This document shows positions 8,528 to 17,275 of a stretch of 64,000 nt of DNA, piece by piece. This DNA comes from Alphaproteobacteria bacterium. GTDB lineage: Bacteria > Pseudomonadota > Alphaproteobacteria > UBA6615. The position numbers were made by a program, and so were the translations under genes. The stretch lies in contig JBDXCV010000009.1 of NCBI GenBank assembly GCA_039980135.1, forward strand, positions 1 to 64,000, in the 5' to 3' direction. The number at the start of each line of letters is the position of its first letter. The first letter of the stretch is position 1. The notes beneath the pieces are model-generated. The model saw only the letters and a program-made list of their open reading frames with translations, made no database searches and was not told the DNA's origin.

Positions 8528-8942
8528 ACATGCGTCGGCACAGTATCGTCAGCCTGGCCAGCAGGGCGGGTCCCCGCGCGAAACCGAAGGTCGTGCCCTG
8601 CTCGAGGCCGCGCGTCGGCTGACGGCGGCAAAAGACAAGCCCGAAGAGAAGAAAGAGCTTCTCGACACGGTACGGCTGAACTGGCGCCTCTGGACGATTT
8701 TCCAATCGGAGGTCAATTCCCAGGAATCGCCGTTGCCGCCGGAAATCAGGACAAACGTGATTACCCTGTGCAATTTCATCGACAAGCACACGGTTGAAAT
8801 CCTGTCGGACCCGAACCCCGACAAACTCGACATTCTGATCAGCATCAATCGCAATATCGCCGCCGGCCTGCTGGCCGATCCCGGCGCGGTGATGGACACA
8901 CCGGCTGCCAACACCGACGCGCTGGAACGCATGAGCGCCTAG
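8517..8942 (+). CDS. flaF: FlaF, flagellin synthesis/secretion regulator
   Basis: The 141-residue protein has the FlaF core: RETEGRALLEAARRL, KKELLDTVRLNWRLWTIFQ, LPPEIRTNVITLCNFIDKH and ILISINRNIAAGL. FlaF promotes flagellin synthesis and secretion in Caulobacter and works opposite FlbT. It is translationally coupled to flbT (11-base overlap) and followed by a Rho-independent terminator, so the pair forms its own unit. The first 20 residues are a variable polar extension. Confidence 0.92.
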   Translation: MSNEHASAQYRQPGQQGGSPRETEGRALLEAARRLTAAKDKPEEKKELLDTVRLNWRLWTIFQSEVNSQESPLPPEIRTNVITLCNFIDKHTVEILSDPNPDKLDILISINRNIAAGLLADPGAVMDTPAANTDALERMSA

Positions 8943-8988
8943 GCGTCACACCAGACCCGTTTCGCGAACCCACTCGCGATCCGTTTCG

Positions 8989-9015
8989 AAACGGCCGGCC
9001 CTCGCCGGCCGTTTT
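8989..9015 (+). terminator. Rho-independent terminator after flaF
   Basis: An 11-bp perfect stem (8989-8999 with 9004-9014) with a four-base loop ends in TTTT. The rest of 8943-9240, apart from this and the sigma-54 site, is an AT-rich leader with no further feature seen. Confidence 0.88.
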
Positions 9016-9170
9016 GCGTTTCGCGGCAAAACACCGCGACACATCAGCGGCAGGGTTTTCCCTGCGACGGCAATATTTTCCCGAGAAACAGGCCCACACA
9101 CCAATCATCTCGGCGACCAAACTCCATTATTATCGTTTGTTTTCAACGGTATAATTGTTTTCGTGGAAAC

Positions 9171-9186
9171 TGGCCCGGCGCTTGCT
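9171..9186 (+). promoter_or_regulatory. Sigma-54 promoter of the fliK-flgD-flgE unit
   Basis: TGGCCCGGCGCTTGCT keeps the invariant GG (-24) and GC (-12) at the right spacing and matches TGGCAC-N5-TTGCA/T in all but one base of the first box. It lies 54 bases before fliK. FlbD, a sigma-54 activator, is encoded downstream, and hook genes are classical FlbD/sigma-54 targets. Confidence 0.75.
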
Positions 9187-9240
9187 GAGTAATTGGCAAG
9201 CCGCGGCAGGTACGCCGCAACAGTTTCGCAGGAAGCGATA

Positions 9241-10674
9241 ATGGATTTGCCGACCACTGAATATGATTTGTCCTTGCGGTCTGCCACCGGGAACACGCCC
9301 GGTCAGACGGCTTCGGATTCGCTTATCCGGCCATTTGCCGAATTCCTCTCGTCCGACATGTTCTCCGACGCGTCTGATCGACCGACGCCTGACGCGGTCT
9401 ATGACGAACTCGACACGCTGACCGCGCGCGATGACTGGGCGGACGACGCGTCTGCCTATGACGACCTTGATGACAACAGAAATGAAGATGCTGACCCGGA
9501 CTGGCATTCCGACGACGACCGTGCATCGGATCAGAACAGCTCGCATGAAGACGCCAACCGGTCGGCTGCGGATGCCGGTGAGAACGCCGTTTCTTCTCCC
9601 ACCGCTCTACAGCAGGCGTTGACAGCGGGGACGATCCCGACGACCGGGAACATGTCCGGGAGCGCCGCGCTCTCAGGGACACAATTGAACAGCCCGCAGG
9701 CCGGCGACGCCGCCGCCGGCGCAACATCGCCCCCGGATCAACTCAATGCCGCCCTGGCTGGCACCGGCAGCGCCGCCCCGGGTGCGGCCAATCTGTCCGA
9801 AGTGCGCGTTCTGAACAGGCGCTCGCGCGTGTTGCAGGCGAACGCACAGCATGTCGAGACCGCGAAATCGCAGCTCGCCAAGGCCGAGGGCGCAACCGCC
9901 AACCCGGCCGCGCGCACGGCTGCACAATCGACGGATACGGCCAAGCCTGCGTCGGCGCCGCAGGAAGCATCGCAACCGAAGTCCGAAGCCGGGCGCCTCG
10001 ATCAGGTGTTCCGCGCCGCCTTCCCGCAGAACGCGTCGACTTCCGCCGCGACAACGAATGCAACGCCCAACCTCGCTCAGGGCCAGCCCGCCACCCAGAA
10101 CGCTGTATTCGCCGACAGCCTGACGGCGGCCAGTTCCGGCGACGGTGGCGATACGAACACCCAGGTTCAGAACAGCGCAGAGCGTACCAACACGACGGCC
10201 GCAGCAAAAACCGCGGCGACCCGCACCCCGTTCAACCTGCCCGGATCACGCCCGGCGGAGCAGGTGTCGGTACAAATTCAGAACGCCGCGCGCAGCGGCA
10301 CCGACCGGATCAGCATCCGCCTCTCCCCCGCCGCCCTCGGCAAGGTCGAAGTGAAACTGGAGCTTTCGCCGGACAAAACGGTCCAGGCGATCGTGACGGC
10401 CGAGAAACCCGAGACGCTCGATATGCTCGAACGCGATGCGCGGACATTGCAACGCGCGCTCGAAGAAGCGGGCCTGCGCACCAACTCCGACAGCCTTTCG
10501 TTCGAGCGCCGCGATCCGGGTGCATCCGCCGATACGGCGTCGGATCCGGACGGACAATCATCGGACGGCACCAACCGCTCCGAACACACCGAACATGACG
10601 ATGGTCACGGCCAGATCGAGGCCGAAGCCGCCGACCGGCGGCACCATGACGGTCTTCTCGACGTGGAAGTATAG
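9241..10674 (+). CDS. fliK: Flagellar hook-length control protein FliK
   Basis: The start is ATG 9241 with an AGGAAG ribosome site; an earlier in-frame ATG at 9193 lies too close to the sigma-54 promoter. The 477-residue protein has a long Ala/Thr/Asp-rich disordered region, the ruler part, and a C-terminal Flg_hook domain (residues about 350-430) with VSVQIQNAARSGTDRISIRL, LSPAALGKVEVKLEL and LERDARTLQRALEEAGLR. FliK measures hook length and switches export specificity. It leads a unit with flgD and flgE, with 11 bases to flgD. The tail is His/Asp-rich. Confidence 0.88.
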   Translation: MDLPTTEYDLSLRSATGNTPGQTASDSLIRPFAEFLSSDMFSDASDRPTPDAVYDELDTLTARDDWADDASAYDDLDDNRNEDADPDWHSDDDRASDQNSSHEDANRSAADAGENAVSSPTALQQALTAGTIPTTGNMSGSAALSGTQLNSPQAGDAAAGATSPPDQLNAALAGTGSAAPGAANLSEVRVLNRRSRVLQANAQHVETAKSQLAKAEGATANPAARTAAQSTDTAKPASAPQEASQPKSEAGRLDQVFRAAFPQNASTSAATTNATPNLAQGQPATQNAVFADSLTAASSGDGGDTNTQVQNSAERTNTTAAAKTAATRTPFNLPGSRPAEQVSVQIQNAARSGTDRISIRLSPAALGKVEVKLELSPDKTVQAIVTAEKPETLDMLERDARTLQRALEEAGLRTNSDSLSFERRDPGASADTASDPDGQSSDGTNRSEHTEHDDGHGQIEAEAADRRHHDGLLDVEV

Positions 10675-10685
10675 GAAGGAAGCCG

Positions 10686-11363
10686 ATGGATATCGCAGCT
10701 CTCACCTCCGGCGCGGACTCGTCAGACTCCGACGTGGCGAAGAAGTCGCTGTCGGAGAATTTCGACCAGTTCCTGACCATGCTGACCGTTCAGTTGCAGA
10801 ACCAGGACCCCCTTTCGCCGATGGATTCGACGGAATTCACCAACCAGCTCGTGATGTTCAGTCAACTCGAGCAGGAAATTAAGGCGAACGATAATCTGGA
10901 GCAGGTCATCGCGCTGCAGCAGTCTGCAGAGGCCACCGCCGCGCTGTCCTATCTCGGCACAGAGGTCGAAGCCCAAAGCTCCGCCGTTTATCTCGACAAC
11001 GGCAGCGCAGAATTTTCCTACGATATGCCGGTCGGTGCCCACACGACGTCGATCACGATCTTCGATGCCGACGGCAACATTATCAAGACCCTGCCGGCCG
11101 AGACCGATCCCGGACACCACAGCACAACATGGGACGGCCTGAACGAACAGGGTGTCCTGCAGGCCGACGGCGTTTACTCGATCCTCGTCAGCGCGGTGGA
11201 TCAGGACGACGCCGCGCTCGACCCCATATCCGTCTATCTCAAGGGAACCGCCACGGGCGTAACCCAGGAGGCCGGACAGACCTTCGTCCAGGTCGGACCG
11301 ATCAACATACCTCTCACTTCAATCTTCGCGGCGGCAACGCCCGATGAAATCCCGGCCGAATAG
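10686..11363 (+). CDS. flgD: Hook capping protein FlgD
   Basis: The 225-residue protein shows the N-terminal FlgD export/capping segment (FDQFLTMLTVQLQNQDPLSP, then MDSTEFTNQLVMFSQLEQE) followed by the FlgD Ig-like/Tudor domain (TSITIFDADGNIIKTLPA, WDGLNEQGVLQADGVYS). FlgD sits at the tip of the growing hook and helps hook subunits assemble. It lies between fliK and flgE, with a GGAAGGAAG-type ribosome site just before the ATG. Confidence 0.93.
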   Translation: MDIAALTSGADSSDSDVAKKSLSENFDQFLTMLTVQLQNQDPLSPMDSTEFTNQLVMFSQLEQEIKANDNLEQVIALQQSAEATAALSYLGTEVEAQSSAVYLDNGSAEFSYDMPVGAHTTSITIFDADGNIIKTLPAETDPGHHSTTWDGLNEQGVLQADGVYSILVSAVDQDDAALDPISVYLKGTATGVTQEAGQTFVQVGPINIPLTSIFAAATPDEIPAE

Positions 11364-11411
11364 TCCGGCCACCATTTCAGCCGTTTTCCAACCCCAAGGG
11401 GAGAACCGAAT

Positions 11412-12731
11412 ATGAGTATCTATGGCGCGATGTTCTCGGGCGTTTCAGGTCTCAATGCCAACAGTCAGGCAATGGGCATGATTTCCGACAACATCTCCAA
11501 CCTGAACACGATTGGTTACAAGCACACCCAGGCCCGGTTCTCGACCCTGGTCACCAATGCCTCGTCATTAAGCCGTTACGCGCCGGGCGGCGTGCAGTCG
11601 AATCCGTTTCAGATGGTCGACCGTCAGGGGCTGCTACAAGCGTCCCAGAATCCGACCGATCTGGCCGTCTCCGGCCGCGGGTTCTTCGTGGTCAATTCCA
11701 GCTCGACGCCAACCAGCGGCAACTATCTGTATTCCCGCGCCGGTCAGTTCTCGGTCGACGCGAACGGCTATCTGGTCAACAACACGGGGCAATATCTGCT
11801 CGGCTGGCCGACCCTTCCCGACGGCGCCTACGATGTCGATCAGAACGGCGTCGATGACGGCAGCGTCCCCGATCCGACGAGCCTGACCAACCTGCAATCC
11901 ATCCAGGTCACCAGCTTGTCGGGTACCGCAACACCGACATCGAGCGTGACCCTGGCGCTCAACCTTCCGGCGACCGCCGCGGTCAGTGATACACAGAACC
12001 TGACGGTTCTCGTTTACGACTCCCTCGGTGTCGGTCACAACGTCGCGCTGGAATGGACCAAGACCGTCGCCGCGCCGCCGACATGGCGGTTGGACGCAAC
12101 GGGCATCACCCGCGCCGACAATGGTGCGGCGTCCCTGCAGGGCGCGACCCTCGCCTCCATGCCCCTCACGCTCGATACGGTCGTGTTCAACGGTGACGGC
12201 ACGCCGGCAAGCTACTCGCCGACAACCCTTGCCGTCCCGACGGCCGACTGGACGACGGCGGCGGCGACCAGCGCCATCACCTTCGACCTGGGCACGGCCA
12301 ACCAGGCCGACGGCATCACCCAGTTCGCGTCGAACTACTCGATCACATCGATCAACCAGAACGGCGTTACATTCGGCCGCTTCCAGTCCATCGAGGTGGA
12401 TGAAGCCGGCGGCGTCAATGCCCTGTTCGACAATGGCGGCACCCGGTCGATCTACAAGCTGCCGGTCGCGACCTTCGCCAACCCGAATGCCCTGCAGGCG
12501 CAGAGCGGGAACGCATGGTCCCATACCGTCAACGCAGGCAACGTCTTCCTCAACCCTGCGGGCACGGCATCCGCGGGCAAAATCTCACCGGCCAGCCTGG
12601 AGGCCTCGACCGTCGATCTCGGTGAGGAATTCACCAACATGATTATCACCCAACGCGCCTACTCCGCCTCAAGTCGAATCATCACGACGGCGGATCAGAT
12701 GCTTGAAGAACTGGTGCGAATCAAGCGCTAG
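11412..12731 (+). CDS. flgE: Flagellar hook protein FlgE
   Basis: The 439-residue protein begins MSIYGAMFSGVSGLNANSQ with the NISNLNTIGYK rod/hook signature and ends with ASTVDLGEEFTNMIITQRAY, the conserved D0 coil of the flagellar rod/hook family. The central part (residues about 150-340) is the variable D1/D2 region with a FlgE insert. It polymerises to form the hook. It is the last gene of the fliK-flgD-flgE unit and is followed by a long terminator hairpin. The ribosome site GGGGAGA precedes the ATG. Confidence 0.95.
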   Translation: MSIYGAMFSGVSGLNANSQAMGMISDNISNLNTIGYKHTQARFSTLVTNASSLSRYAPGGVQSNPFQMVDRQGLLQASQNPTDLAVSGRGFFVVNSSSTPTSGNYLYSRAGQFSVDANGYLVNNTGQYLLGWPTLPDGAYDVDQNGVDDGSVPDPTSLTNLQSIQVTSLSGTATPTSSVTLALNLPATAAVSDTQNLTVLVYDSLGVGHNVALEWTKTVAAPPTWRLDATGITRADNGAASLQGATLASMPLTLDTVVFNGDGTPASYSPTTLAVPTADWTTAAATSAITFDLGTANQADGITQFASNYSITSINQNGVTFGRFQSIEVDEAGGVNALFDNGGTRSIYKLPVATFANPNALQAQSGNAWSHTVNAGNVFLNPAGTASAGKISPASLEASTVDLGEEFTNMIITQRAYSASSRIITTADQMLEELVRIKR

Positions 12732-12750
12732 GCATCCGCGGGTGACGCGG

Positions 12751-12791
12751 CGGCCCCGATGTTTCCGGCGTGGCAGGGAACATCGGGGCCG
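12751..12791 (+). terminator. Long hairpin after flgE
   Basis: A 16-bp stem (12751-12766 with 12776-12791, one G-T pair) with a 9-base loop lies 19 bases after the flgE stop. No T-run follows, so it may stabilise the mRNA 3' end or act with Rho rather than terminate alone. Confidence 0.6.
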
Positions 12792-12846
12792 TAAACGCAA
12801 CCGACGATGGCAGATAGGTAAAATCCAAGCATATAAAATCCGCCAT

Positions 12847-12861
12847 TTAGCCTTTCCTTAA
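12847..12861 (+). promoter_or_regulatory. CtrA-like box upstream of sciP
   Basis: TTAGCCTTTCCTTAA is TTAA-N7-TTAA with one mismatch. It lies 52 bases before the sciP start. In Caulobacter sciP is CtrA-activated and SciP in turn blocks CtrA, so the site would fit that loop. Confidence 0.45.
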
Positions 12862-12913
12862 AACACGGAGCACTACCTTCGTCAGACCACAATCAGGAAG
12901 AGGTGGTTGCACA

Positions 12914-13201
12914 ATGGACAGTCAATTCTATACCCGGCAGGAAGCCGAATTGTCCCAAATCGATACCGGCGCCCAGCGCCGTCTGGCCAATCTGGAGGAG
13001 CTGCCCCCGCGCGATACAAAGCGCTGGGTCGTTCGTCGCAAGGCCGCCGTTGTAAACGGCGTACGCGATGGCCTCCTTACGCTTGAGCAGGCTTGCGAAC
13101 GCTATGGCCTTACGGCCGAAGAGTTCCTTTCCTGGCAGCGCCTGATCGACGAACACGGTGTTCGCGCGCTGCGGGTCACGCGTCTTCAGGACTATCGATA
13201 G
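12914..13201 (+). CDS. sciP: SciP-type CtrA inhibitor (DUF1153)
   Basis: The 95-residue protein has the DUF1153 helix-turn-helix: LPPRDTKRWVVRRKAAVVNG, LTLEQACERYGLTAEEF and SWQRLIDEHGVRALRVTRLQ. In Caulobacter SciP binds CtrA and stops it recruiting RNA polymerase after replication starts, giving timed flagellar and cell-cycle expression. Here it stands alone between flgE and fliF, and has its own upstream CtrA-like box. An AGGAAGAGG-like ribosome site precedes the ATG. Length is typical (about 90 residues). Confidence 0.88.
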   Translation: MDSQFYTRQEAELSQIDTGAQRRLANLEELPPRDTKRWVVRRKAAVVNGVRDGLLTLEQACERYGLTAEEFLSWQRLIDEHGVRALRVTRLQDYR

Positions 13202-13282
13202 GTCGATTCACCGCGGCGGGAAACCGGCGCGGTGACGACCTTCCTGCCATCGCGCCGGTATGGCGTGGCGATCTGATTTCCG

Positions 13283-13325
13283 CACTGGGAAAACTTTTCC
13301 CAGTGAGGCGGCAATTCTTGCCGCC
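13283..13325 (+). repeat. Two adjacent perfect inverted repeats upstream of fliF
   Basis: The first (13283-13305) has 11-bp arms around a single central C. The second (13307-13325) has 8-bp arms around TTC. They are one base apart and lie 95-137 bases before fliF. They could be operators, or RNA hairpins ending the sciP transcript or shaping the fliF leader. Confidence 0.6.
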
Positions 13326-13327
13326 CG

Positions 13328-13342
13328 TTAACTGCTTCTTCA
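13328..13342 (+). promoter_or_regulatory. Weak CtrA-like box upstream of fliF
   Basis: TTAACTGCTTCTTCA fits TTAA-N7-TTAA with one mismatch in the second half, directly after the two inverted repeats. The fliF operon is a CtrA target in Caulobacter; here that is inference only. Confidence 0.3.
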
Positions 13343-13369
13343 TTCAGCGCCCCTAAATTGCCCCCTGTT

Positions 13370-13395
13370 CCCGCCGCTTCTGGCGGGCGGTTTTT
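13370..13395 (+). terminator. Terminator-like hairpin in the fliF leader
   Basis: A 6-bp G+C stem (13370-13375 with 13382-13387), a six-base loop and, after CGG, a TTTTT run. It ends 24 bases before the fliF GTG. It either ends sciP read-through or attenuates the fliF operon, depending on where the fliF transcript starts. Confidence 0.5.
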
Positions 13396-13419
13396 GGTTA
13401 ATCAGGGGCGGTCGCCAGA

Positions 13420-15090
13420 GTGAACGGTTTTCAACAAATGCTGCGACAGCTGGGCCCGGCCCGGCTTGCGATCATGGGCTTCGTCGCCGTTGGCCTGATC
13501 GCCTTTTTCATGTTCATGTCCACACGCCTCGGAAGCGCCGAGATGTCGCTCCTGTTCGGCGACCTCGCTATTGAGGATGCGGGCGCTATTTCCCAGCGAC
13601 TCGAAGCCGACAATATTCCGTTCGAGGTGCGCGGGAACGGCACTCAAATCTATGTACCCGCCGACTCGGTCGGGCGCCTGCGCCTGACGATGGCCGCCGA
13701 TGGACTGCCCGGTGGCGGCTCCGTCGGCTACGAACTCTTCGATCAGACGGACGCCATCGGCACGACAAATTTTGTCCAGCGAATTAACCATGTTCGCGCA
13801 CTCGAGGGCGAACTCGCGCGCACGATCAGTGCCCTCGCGCAGGTCCAGACGGCCCGCGTCCATCTCGTGCTGCCACGCCGCGAGTTGTTTACACGCGACA
13901 AACAGGAGCCGACCGCATCGGTGGTCCTGAAGCTACGCGGTTCATCGATCCAGGGGAGCCAGGTACTGGCCATTCAGAACCTGGTCGCGTCTGCCGTGCC
14001 CGGACTGACAACGGACCAGATTTCAGTCGTCGACCATACCGGGCGCCTGCACGCGCGCGGCGGAGGAACAGACGACAGCAATCTGTCGGGCGCCAACGGC
14101 GAGGAAGCACGCCAGCGCTACGAGGCCCGCCTTGCCCGCTCGATCGAGAAGCTTCTCGAAAGCACAATCGGATTTGGCGGTGTACGCGCCGAAATCTCCG
14201 CCGAGATCGACTTCGACCGCGTAACGACGACCAATGAATCCTATGATCCCGACGGCCAGGTGGTGCGCTCGACCCAGTCGGTCGAACAGGAAGACGCAAA
14301 CAGCGAGGCGCAGAACAACGACTCCGTCTCCATCACGAACAACCTGCCCAATGCGGGCAGCGTGGACGGTGCGGGCGACAACAATCGCAACACCAACAGC
14401 TCCCGCCGCGCCGAGGAAACCGTCAATTTCGAGATTTCCCGAAAGGTCACGACGCTCGTCCGGGAATCGGGTCAGGTGAAACGCATTAGCGTCGCGGTGC
14501 TCGTCGATGGCACCTACGACGCCGAGGGAACCTATTCGCCGCGCTCCGACGACGAACTCGAGAACTATGTTGCACTGGTTAAATCGACGATCGGCTTCAA
14601 TGAAGAACGCGGCGACGTTGTCCAGGTCATCAACCAGCAATTTGTCGCCCCCGACATTGGTGACGAAGTCGCCGTGGAGGCCGGCCTGCTCGGTTTTCAG
14701 AAAAACGACATCTTCCGCCTGGCTGAAATGCTGGTCCTGGGTATCGTCGCGGTGCTCGTCCTGCTGCTGGTCGTGCGCCCGCTCCTGACCCGCGCATTCG
14801 ATGCCGCGGCGACGGCGAATGCAGCAAGCGAATCGGCCGCCATGTTGCCGGCGGGCGCCGAACAAATGCGCCTAGCACCCCCATCCGGGGACTACGAAGC
14901 CCTTGAATCGAGCGGCGACGCCGAACCCATGCCGCGTGAAATCGAAGCCGAGGACGATCCGGAAATCGACATCGCCCAGGTCGACGGCAAAGTGAAAAAG
15001 TCATCGCTGTCGCAGATCAATCAGATCGTCGAGAAACATCCCGACGAGACGATCTCGATCATGCGCGGCTGGATGTATCAGGACGCCTAG
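13420..15090 (+). CDS. fliF: Flagellar MS-ring protein FliF
   Basis: The 556-residue inner-membrane protein begins at GTG 13420. It has an N-terminal membrane helix (LAIMGFVAVGLIAFFMFMST), the YscJ/FliF ring-building domains (LFGDLAIEDAGAISQRLEAD, then RVHLVLPRRELFTRDKQEPT), a FliF C-terminal region and a second membrane helix near residue 440 (MLVLGIVAVLVLLLVVRPLL). The C-terminal cytoplasmic tail (DPEIDIAQVDGKVKKSSLSQ) is the FliG-binding part. FliF forms the base on which the rotor and export gate assemble. It leads a long unit running through flhG. Confidence 0.95.
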   Translation: MNGFQQMLRQLGPARLAIMGFVAVGLIAFFMFMSTRLGSAEMSLLFGDLAIEDAGAISQRLEADNIPFEVRGNGTQIYVPADSVGRLRLTMAADGLPGGGSVGYELFDQTDAIGTTNFVQRINHVRALEGELARTISALAQVQTARVHLVLPRRELFTRDKQEPTASVVLKLRGSSIQGSQVLAIQNLVASAVPGLTTDQISVVDHTGRLHARGGGTDDSNLSGANGEEARQRYEARLARSIEKLLESTIGFGGVRAEISAEIDFDRVTTTNESYDPDGQVVRSTQSVEQEDANSEAQNNDSVSITNNLPNAGSVDGAGDNNRNTNSSRRAEETVNFEISRKVTTLVRESGQVKRISVAVLVDGTYDAEGTYSPRSDDELENYVALVKSTIGFNEERGDVVQVINQQFVAPDIGDEVAVEAGLLGFQKNDIFRLAEMLVLGIVAVLVLLLVVRPLLTRAFDAAATANAASESAAMLPAGAEQMRLAPPSGDYEALESSGDAEPMPREIEAEDDPEIDIAQVDGKVKKSSLSQINQIVEKHPDETISIMRGWMYQDA

Positions 15091-15102
15091 GAGCATTTAA
15101 CG

Positions 15103-16125
15103 ATGGCGGGACGCCTGCGCGAGGATATCAGAGCAATCAACGGTGCCGAGAAGGCAGCGATCATGATGCTCGCGGTCGGTGAAGAAGGCGCCTCGCGTCT
15201 CTTCAGCATGATGGACGACGAGGAAATCCGCGAGGTTTCCCAGTCGATGGCCAATCTCGGAACCATCGATTCCAAGATCGTCGAGAAGATCTTCCATGAA
15301 TTCGTCGATCAGATGTCGGCGACCGGTTCGCTGACGGGCTCTATGGACAGCACCGAACGGCTGCTCGCCAAGGTGCTCCCCGACGATCGGGTCAAGGGCA
15401 TCATGGAGGAAATCCGGGGGCCGGCGGGCCGTACCATGTGGGACAAGCTCGCCAATGTGAACGAGCAGGTCCTCGCCAACTATCTGAAGAACGAATACCC
15501 GCAGACCGTGGCGGTTATCCTTTCCAAGATTCGTTCGGAACACGCCGCGAAGGTGCTGGCCACGCTGCCCGAATCATTCGCCATGGAAGTGGTGATGCGG
15601 ATGCTCAACATGGAATCGGTCCAGAAGGAAATCCTGGACGATGTGGAGCGAACCCTGCGCACCGAGTTCATGTCGAACCTCGCGCGGGCGCAGCGAACAG
15701 ATTCTCACGAGATGATGGCGGAAATTTTCAATGGCCTCGATCGCCAGACGGAGGCCCAGTTCCTGACCTCCCTCGAAGACCGCAACAAGGACGCCGCCGA
15801 CAAGATCAAGGCGCTGATGTTCACCTTCGAGGACCTGCTGAACCTGGAGACCTCGGGTGTGCAAACCTTGTTGCGCGAGATTGAGAAAGACAAGCTGGCC
15901 ATGGCCATGAAGGGCTCTTCGGAACAAATCCGCGAGCTCTTCTTCTCGAACATGTCCGAACGCGCCGGCAAAATTCTGCGCGAGGACATGGAGGGCATGG
16001 GCCCCGTCAGATTACGCGACGTCGACGACGCACAGGTCGAAATCGTGAACAAGGCCAAGGAGCTCGCCGACAAGGGTGAAATCATGATCGCCGACACCAA
16101 GGACGAAGAAGAGTTGGTGTACTGA
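15103..16125 (+). CDS. fliG: Flagellar motor switch protein FliG
   Basis: The 340-residue protein has all three FliG domains: [20 protein letters not shown] near the N-terminus, the middle [20 protein letters not shown] segment with [19 protein letters not shown], and the C-terminal torque domain with [20 protein letters not shown] and [18 protein letters not shown]. FliG couples ion flow through the stator to rotor rotation. It follows fliF by 12 bases and precedes fliH by 2 bases. Confidence 0.96.
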   Translation: MAGRLREDIRAINGAEKAAIMMLAVGEEGASRLFSMMDDEEIREVSQSMANLGTIDSKIVEKIFHEFVDQMSATGSLTGSMDSTERLLAKVLPDDRVKGIMEEIRGPAGRTMWDKLANVNEQVLANYLKNEYPQTVAVILSKIRSEHAAKVLATLPESFAMEVVMRMLNMESVQKEILDDVERTLRTEFMSNLARAQRTDSHEMMAEIFNGLDRQTEAQFLTSLEDRNKDAADKIKALMFTFEDLLNLETSGVQTLLREIEKDKLAMAMKGSSEQIRELFFSNMSERAGKILREDMEGMGPVRLRDVDDAQVEIVNKAKELADKGEIMIADTKDEEELVY

Positions 16126-16127
16126 TC

Positions 16128-16874
16128 ATGCCAGCGGGACAGAAATATCTCTTCGAGAACGACTTCGCCCATCCCGACGAGATGCGGAAACGGGCTGCCG
16201 TTCACACCGCCGAGGAACTTACGGCGGCACACGCGCAGGGTTTCGAGGAAGGCCGCGCCGCCATGCAGGCGGAACAGGACGCCGCGCACGAACAGGATAT
16301 ATTCACGCTCCTCACGCAGATGGCGGAGACCTTCAAAGGTCTATGCACGCAGCGGGGCGCTGAAACCAACGACGCAGCCACACAGGCGGGCGAACTCGCC
16401 CTGACCATCTGCCGCAAGATACTGCCGACGCTGTCTGCTCAGAATGTCATGACCGAAATCGAGGGTTTGGTCGTCCGCACGATCACCGAAATGCAGGATG
16501 AACCGCGCCTGGTTGTGCGGGTCGCCGACGCGAAAGTCGAAGATCTGCAGGCCCGGTTTGAACGGATGTCGGGTGCCTTCGAGGGGTCACTCGTGTTGCT
16601 GGGTGACGACGAACTCGCCGAAACCGATTGCAGCCTGCTCTGGGCCGACGGTGGGGCAGAGCGGAAACTCGATCGACTGTGGGCCGAAATCAACGCCGCC
16701 GTCAGCATGATCACCGACACACGCACACAACCAATGCCGGCGTCACCTCTCGACGAACTCGAGAGTCTCGCCGCGCAGCCCAACGACCTGCCGGAGGCCC
16801 ATGCAGTGGCGTCCGCGCAGTCCCTTAACGACGTTGAAAACGACACCGCGAAACAGGAGAGCGGGCATGGATGA
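16128..16874 (+). CDS. fliH: Flagellar assembly protein FliH-like
   Basis: The 248-residue protein has an N-terminal polar part with an Ala/Glu-rich helical segment (HAQGFEEGRAAMQAEQDAAH) and a C-terminal FliH-type domain (EIEGLVVRTITEMQDEPRLV, VADAKVEDLQARF, a V-LLGDDELAETDCSLLWADG stretch). FliH is the export-ATPase regulator that tethers FliI to the C-ring. Position between fliG and fliN supports the call, as sequence similarity in this family is low. The last 60 residues are extra and disordered. It overlaps fliN by 8 bases. Confidence 0.82.
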   Translation: MPAGQKYLFENDFAHPDEMRKRAAVHTAEELTAAHAQGFEEGRAAMQAEQDAAHEQDIFTLLTQMAETFKGLCTQRGAETNDAATQAGELALTICRKILPTLSAQNVMTEIEGLVVRTITEMQDEPRLVVRVADAKVEDLQARFERMSGAFEGSLVLLGDDELAETDCSLLWADGGAERKLDRLWAEINAAVSMITDTRTQPMPASPLDELESLAAQPNDLPEAHAVASAQSLNDVENDTAKQESGHG

Positions 16875-17268
16875 AACTGAAAATCTCGAACTATCAGATC
16901 TGGACACCGAAACCACGGCACCGCCGGAGGCCGTCAGCGCTGAACCCATTCTGGACAGCAACGAAATCGATGCCCTCGACGCCGGTCAGGAAGTGTTGCC
17001 GGCCGACGGTGAAGATCCGGAGCTGAATGCTGCCGGTCTCGGGGCTGTCTACGATATCCCCGTACAGATCGCCGCCGTTCTCGGCACCTCACAGATGCAA
17101 GTCAGCCAGCTTCTGAAACTCGGGCGCGGCGCGGTCGTCGAACTCGACCGTAAGGTCGGCGAGGCGATCGACATCTACGTCAACAACCGTCTGGTCGCGC
17201 GCGGCGAGGTCGTTGTCGTGAATGAACGCCTCGGCGTGACGATGACGGAAATCATCAAGGCCGACTGA
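16867..17268 (+). CDS. fliN: Flagellar motor switch protein FliN
   Basis: The start is ATG 16867 (MDETENLELSDL), which overlaps the fliH stop; an upstream in-frame ATG at 16801 lies deep inside fliH. The 133-residue protein has an acidic N-terminal half and the SpoA domain: YDIPVQIAAVLGTSQMQVSQ, LLKLGRGAVVELDRKVGEAI and NNRLVARGEVVVVNERLGV. FliN forms the bottom of the C-ring and docks FliH. It is followed by motA after 7 bases. Confidence 0.94.
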   Translation: MDETENLELSDLDTETTAPPEAVSAEPILDSNEIDALDAGQEVLPADGEDPELNAAGLGAVYDIPVQIAAVLGTSQMQVSQLLKLGRGAVVELDRKVGEAIDIYVNNRLVARGEVVVVNERLGVTMTEIIKAD

Positions 17269-17275
17269 GCGCGAT

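Noticed and set aside
11634-12524. Minus-strand frame opposite flgE
   Set aside because: Antisense shadow of a well-conserved hook gene.
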